A DNA stretch of 64,000 nucleotides from positions 5,001 to 69,000 of the forward strand of contig NZ_JABWRE020000001.1 of assembly GCF_014268815.2 (NCBI RefSeq), read 5' to 3'. A program made the position numbers and the translations under genes. This document shows positions 61,672 through 64,000 of the stretch, piece by piece; positions within the stretch are counted from its first letter, which is position 1; every line of letters begins with the position of its first letter. The notes beneath the pieces are model-generated. The model worked only from the letters and a program-made list of their open reading frames with translations. It was not told the DNA's origin and did not search any database. Source of the DNA: Pseudomonas urmiensis (GTDB lineage: Bacteria; Pseudomonadota; Gammaproteobacteria; Pseudomonadales; Pseudomonadaceae).

Positions 61672-62649
61672 GTGCAAGCGCCCATTCCCGTAACTGTCCT
61701 GACCGGCTTTCTCGGTGCCGGCAAGACCACCCTGCTCAAGCACATGCTCAAGGCCGAGCATGGCCTGAAGCTGGCGGTGATCGAAAACGAGTTCAGCGAA
61801 GCCGGCATCGACAGCCAGTTGCTGGGCGATGAACCAGTACAGGTCATGACCCTGGCCAACGGCTGCGTGTGCTGCACCATCCACACCGACTTGACCAAGG
61901 CCCTGTACCTGCTGCTCGAGCGCCTGGACGCTGGTGAAATCGCCTTTGACCGGCTGGTGATCGAATGCACCGGTCTAGCCGATCCTGCGCCGGTGGCGCA
62001 GACCTTCTTCATCGACGAGGAACTGCGCGAGCGCTACATCCTCGACGGCATCATCACCTTGGTCGATGCCGCGCATGCCGAGCTGCACCTGACCCAGGCC
62101 ATCGCCCAGGCGCAGGTGGGTTTTGCCGATCGTCTACTGCTGAGCAAGACCGATCTGGTCGAGCCGCAGGCGGTGCAAGCACTGCGCGAACGGCTGGCGC
62201 GGATCAACGGTCGAGCGGGCATCCGCGTGGTTGAGCATGGCCGCATCGATCTGGCCGAACTGCTCGATGTGCGCGGCTTCAACCTCAATACCGATTTGGG
62301 TGTGAGCCTCAAGCCAAGCTTGCGCCCGGTGCTCAAACCGGCCACCCCGGACCGCATTTCGACCTTGGTCCTGCGCACCGAAACCGCGCTGGATATCGAC
62401 CGCCTCAGCGACTTCATGAACGAGCTGCTGGAAACCCATGGCAAGCAACTGCTGCGTTATAAAGGCGTGTTGAACATCGCCGGAGAACAGCGCCGGCTGG
62501 TGTTCCAGGGCGTGCTGAAGCTGTATGGCTTTGACTGGGATGCTGAGTGGAAGCAAGGGGAAGCGCGGGAGAGCGTGATGGTGTTTATTGGTGATGAGTT
62601 GCCAGAGGAGAAGATTCGTACAGGCTTCGACGCATTGAGCGCGGACTGA
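61672..62649 (+). CDS. yjiA: YjiA-type G3E GTPase (CobW/COG0523 family)
   Basis: This 325-aa metal-related GTPase starts with GTG 61672 after a GAGGAG site. The G3E motifs are Walker A GFLGAGKTTLLKHML (about 11-19), the metal-binding CxCC (NGCVCCTIHTDL, about 62-66), Walker B-type ECTGLADPAPV and the guanine-specificity SKTD (LLLSKTDLVEP). The CobW C-terminal domain follows. COG0523 proteins load or buffer zinc and other metals; here it is syntenic with cstA-ybdD as in P. aeruginosa (PA4604) and E. coli (yjiA-yjiX). Confidence 0.93.
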   Translation: MQAPIPVTVLTGFLGAGKTTLLKHMLKAEHGLKLAVIENEFSEAGIDSQLLGDEPVQVMTLANGCVCCTIHTDLTKALYLLLERLDAGEIAFDRLVIECTGLADPAPVAQTFFIDEELRERYILDGIITLVDAAHAELHLTQAIAQAQVGFADRLLLSKTDLVEPQAVQALRERLARINGRAGIRVVEHGRIDLAELLDVRGFNLNTDLGVSLKPSLRPVLKPATPDRISTLVLRTETALDIDRLSDFMNELLETHGKQLLRYKGVLNIAGEQRRLVFQGVLKLYGFDWDAEWKQGEARESVMVFIGDELPEEKIRTGFDALSAD

Positions 62650-62734
62650 AGATGCAGATCGCATCAAGGCTGCCTGGCGCATGCCGGTAAGTTTTGTAAC
62701 GCACTTCAGGTTCTGCACTTGGCGCAAGCCCAAC

Positions 62735-62770
62735 AAAAAACCGCTACCAGTTACCTGGCAGCGGTTTTTT
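62735..62770. terminator. Bidirectional terminator between yjiA and glyA
   Basis: A stem of ccgctaccag / ctggcagcgg (62741-62750 and 62755-62764, one mismatch) with a 4-nt loop is flanked by aaaaaa on the left and tttttt on the right. It can end both convergent transcripts. Confidence 0.92.
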
Positions 62771-62804
62771 CATACCCGACGATCAGGCCGTCGGCTAGGC
62801 GCTC

Positions 62805-64000
62805 TTAGTTGCCGTAAACCGGCAGCTTCTTGCAGATAGCCTTGACCTTCTCACGCACGGCATCGATCACTGCTTCGTTGTTCAGGTCGGCGAGGATGTC
62901 GCAGATCCAGCCGGCCAGCTCGCGGCACTCGGTTTCCTTGAAGCCACGGGTGGTGACGGCTGGGGTGCCGAAACGCAGGCCCGAGGTGACGAATGGCGAA
63001 CGTGGGTCGTTCGGCACCGAGTTCTTGTTGACGGTGATGAAGGCTTTGCCCAGTGCGGCATCAGCGTCCTTACCCGAGATTTCCTGCTTGATCAGCGACA
63101 GCAGGAACAGGTGGTTTTCAGTACCACCGGAAACCACGTCGAAACCGCGCTCGATGAACACGCTGGCCATGGCCTGGGCGTTCTTCACCACTTGCTGCTG
63201 GTAAGCCTTGAACTCAGGCTGCAGGGCTTCCTTGAAGCAGATCGCCTTGGCTGCGATGACGTGCTCCAGCGGGCCACCTTGGGCGCCTGGGAATACTGCC
63301 GAGTTGAGCTTCTTCTCGATGTCGGCGTTGGCACGGGCCAGGATCAGGCCGCCACGTGGACCGCGCAGGGTCTTGTGGGTGGTGGTGGTGACCACGTCGG
63401 CGAATGGCACTGGGTTCGGGTAGACGCCAGCGGCGACCAGACCGGCGACGTGAGCCATGTCGACGAACAGGTAGGCACCGACCTTGTCGGCGATTGCGCG
63501 GAAGCGTGGGAAGTCCAGCACCTGCGAGTAGGCAGAGAAGCCAGCAACGATCATCTTCGGCTTGTGCTCGACAGCCAGACGCTCGACTTCGTCGTAGTCG
63601 ATCAGGCCGTTGCCGTCGATGCCGTACTGGATGGCGTTGTACAGCTTGCCGGAGGACGAAACGCTGGCGCCGTGGGTCAGGTGACCGCCGTGGGCCAGGC
63701 TCATGCCCAGGATGGTGTCACCCGCCGACAGCAGGGCCAGGTAGACTGCGGCGTTGGCCTGGGAACCGGCGTGTGGCTGGACGTTGGCGTAGTCGGCGCC
63801 GAACAGCTCTTTGGCGCGGTCGATGGCCAGTTGCTCAACTACGTCGACGTACTCGCAACCACCGTAGTAGCGCTTGCCTGGGTAGCCTTCGGCGTACTTG
63901 TTGGTCAGTACCGAACCCTGGGCTTCCATGACAGCTGGGCTTGTGTAGTTTTCCGAAGCGATCAGCTCGATATGCTCTTCCTGACGCTGAGCTTCTTGCT
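62805..64000 (-). CDS. glyA: Serine hydroxymethyltransferase, 5' end outside the window
   Basis: GlyA interconverts serine and glycine with tetrahydrofolate and supplies one-carbon units. The window holds about 398 codons of the usual 417; the frame continues through the right edge ([20 protein letters not shown] near the edge), so roughly 20 N-terminal residues are missing. The pyridoxal-phosphate lysine lies in [16 protein letters not shown]. Other blocks are [20 protein letters not shown] and [20 protein letters not shown]. Pseudomonads carry more than one glyA; which paralogue this is cannot be told from the window, though the position resembles PA4602 (glyA3). Confidence 0.96.
   Translation of the reverse strand, partial: QEAQRQEEHIELIASENYTSPAVMEAQGSVLTNKYAEGYPGKRYYGGCEYVDVVEQLAIDRAKELFGADYANVQPHAGSQANAAVYLALLSAGDTILGMSLAHGGHLTHGASVSSSGKLYNAIQYGIDGNGLIDYDEVERLAVEHKPKMIVAGFSAYSQVLDFPRFRAIADKVGAYLFVDMAHVAGLVAAGVYPNPVPFADVVTTTTHKTLRGPRGGLILARANADIEKKLNSAVFPGAQGGPLEHVIAAKAICFKEALQPEFKAYQQQVVKNAQAMASVFIERGFDVVSGGTENHLFLLSLIKQEISGKDADAALGKAFITVNKNSVPNDPRSPFVTSGLRFGTPAVTTRGFKETECRELAGWICDILADLNNEAVIDAVREKVKAICKKLPVYGN

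Overview
This 64 kb window is chromosomal DNA of a Pseudomonas, most likely the P. putida group. The base composition is high in G+C, the codon use is Pseudomonas-like, and the gene content matches the group: RecBCD, YfiBNR, an HBM-type McpS receptor, a PpoR-type LuxR solo, cyanide-insensitive CIO oxidase, pcaHG and has genes, plus Pseudomonas REP palindromes. From memory the order is close to the KT2440 region around PP_4640-PP_4674, and the right end resembles PA4602-PA4615 of P. aeruginosa. No database search was run. There is no IS element, prophage, integrase or CRISPR array.

Layout. 1-730: end of an rRNA operon (3' part of 23S, then 5S and a terminator). 827-10046: recC-recB-recD, overlapping by 4 nt at each junction. 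10138-12479: yfiR-yfiN-yfiB, a periplasm-controlled diguanylate cyclase. 12593-16088: a LysR regulator divergent from mmsA-mmsB (valine/beta-alanine catabolism). 16667-22490: six tightly packed minus-strand genes that look like an expanded form of the uncharacterised E. coli ynbABCD lipid-type locus (CDP-alcohol transferase, hydrolase/methyltransferase fusion, PAP2/dual-specificity phosphatase fusion, small membrane protein, PlsC-like acyltransferase, CdsA-like cytidylyltransferase). The phosphatase gene carries a REPIN that is translated in frame. This cluster is the best candidate here for an undescribed system. 22644-23351: hicAB toxin-antitoxin module with an operator-like palindrome.

23374-28974: small metabolic and regulatory genes (LysR/TauE pair, ABM monooxygenase, mdaB-type quinone reductase, LysR) and gamma-glutamyltranspeptidase. 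29073-32089: mcpS chemoreceptor and a YpfJ-type zinc metallopeptidase. 32165-33624: pcaHG behind a palindrome that fits the PcaQ operator motif. 33702-39019: cupin protein, LysR, trmA coupled to a purine permease, MFS transporter. 39277-42059: cioA-cioB-small subunit, preceded by an ANR/FNR-like box. 42105-47068: rlmG, ppoR, fpr, mscL, radA.

47080-56892: a complete Has heme-acquisition locus, in the order sigma factor, anti-sigma factor, HasR receptor, HasA hemophore, HasDEF type I exporter, with Fur-like boxes. 57001-58518: NCS2 purine permease. Together with the has locus it separates radA from mapZ, which are neighbours in P. aeruginosa. 58779-64000: mapZ-type PilZ protein, cstA-ybdD-yjiA and the 3' part of glyA.

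Regulatory themes visible in the DNA are c-di-GMP (YfiN makes it, the PilZ protein senses it), iron (Fur boxes), oxygen (ANR box) and carbon catabolite control (A-rich Hfq/Crc-like motifs at the starts of ggt and cstA).
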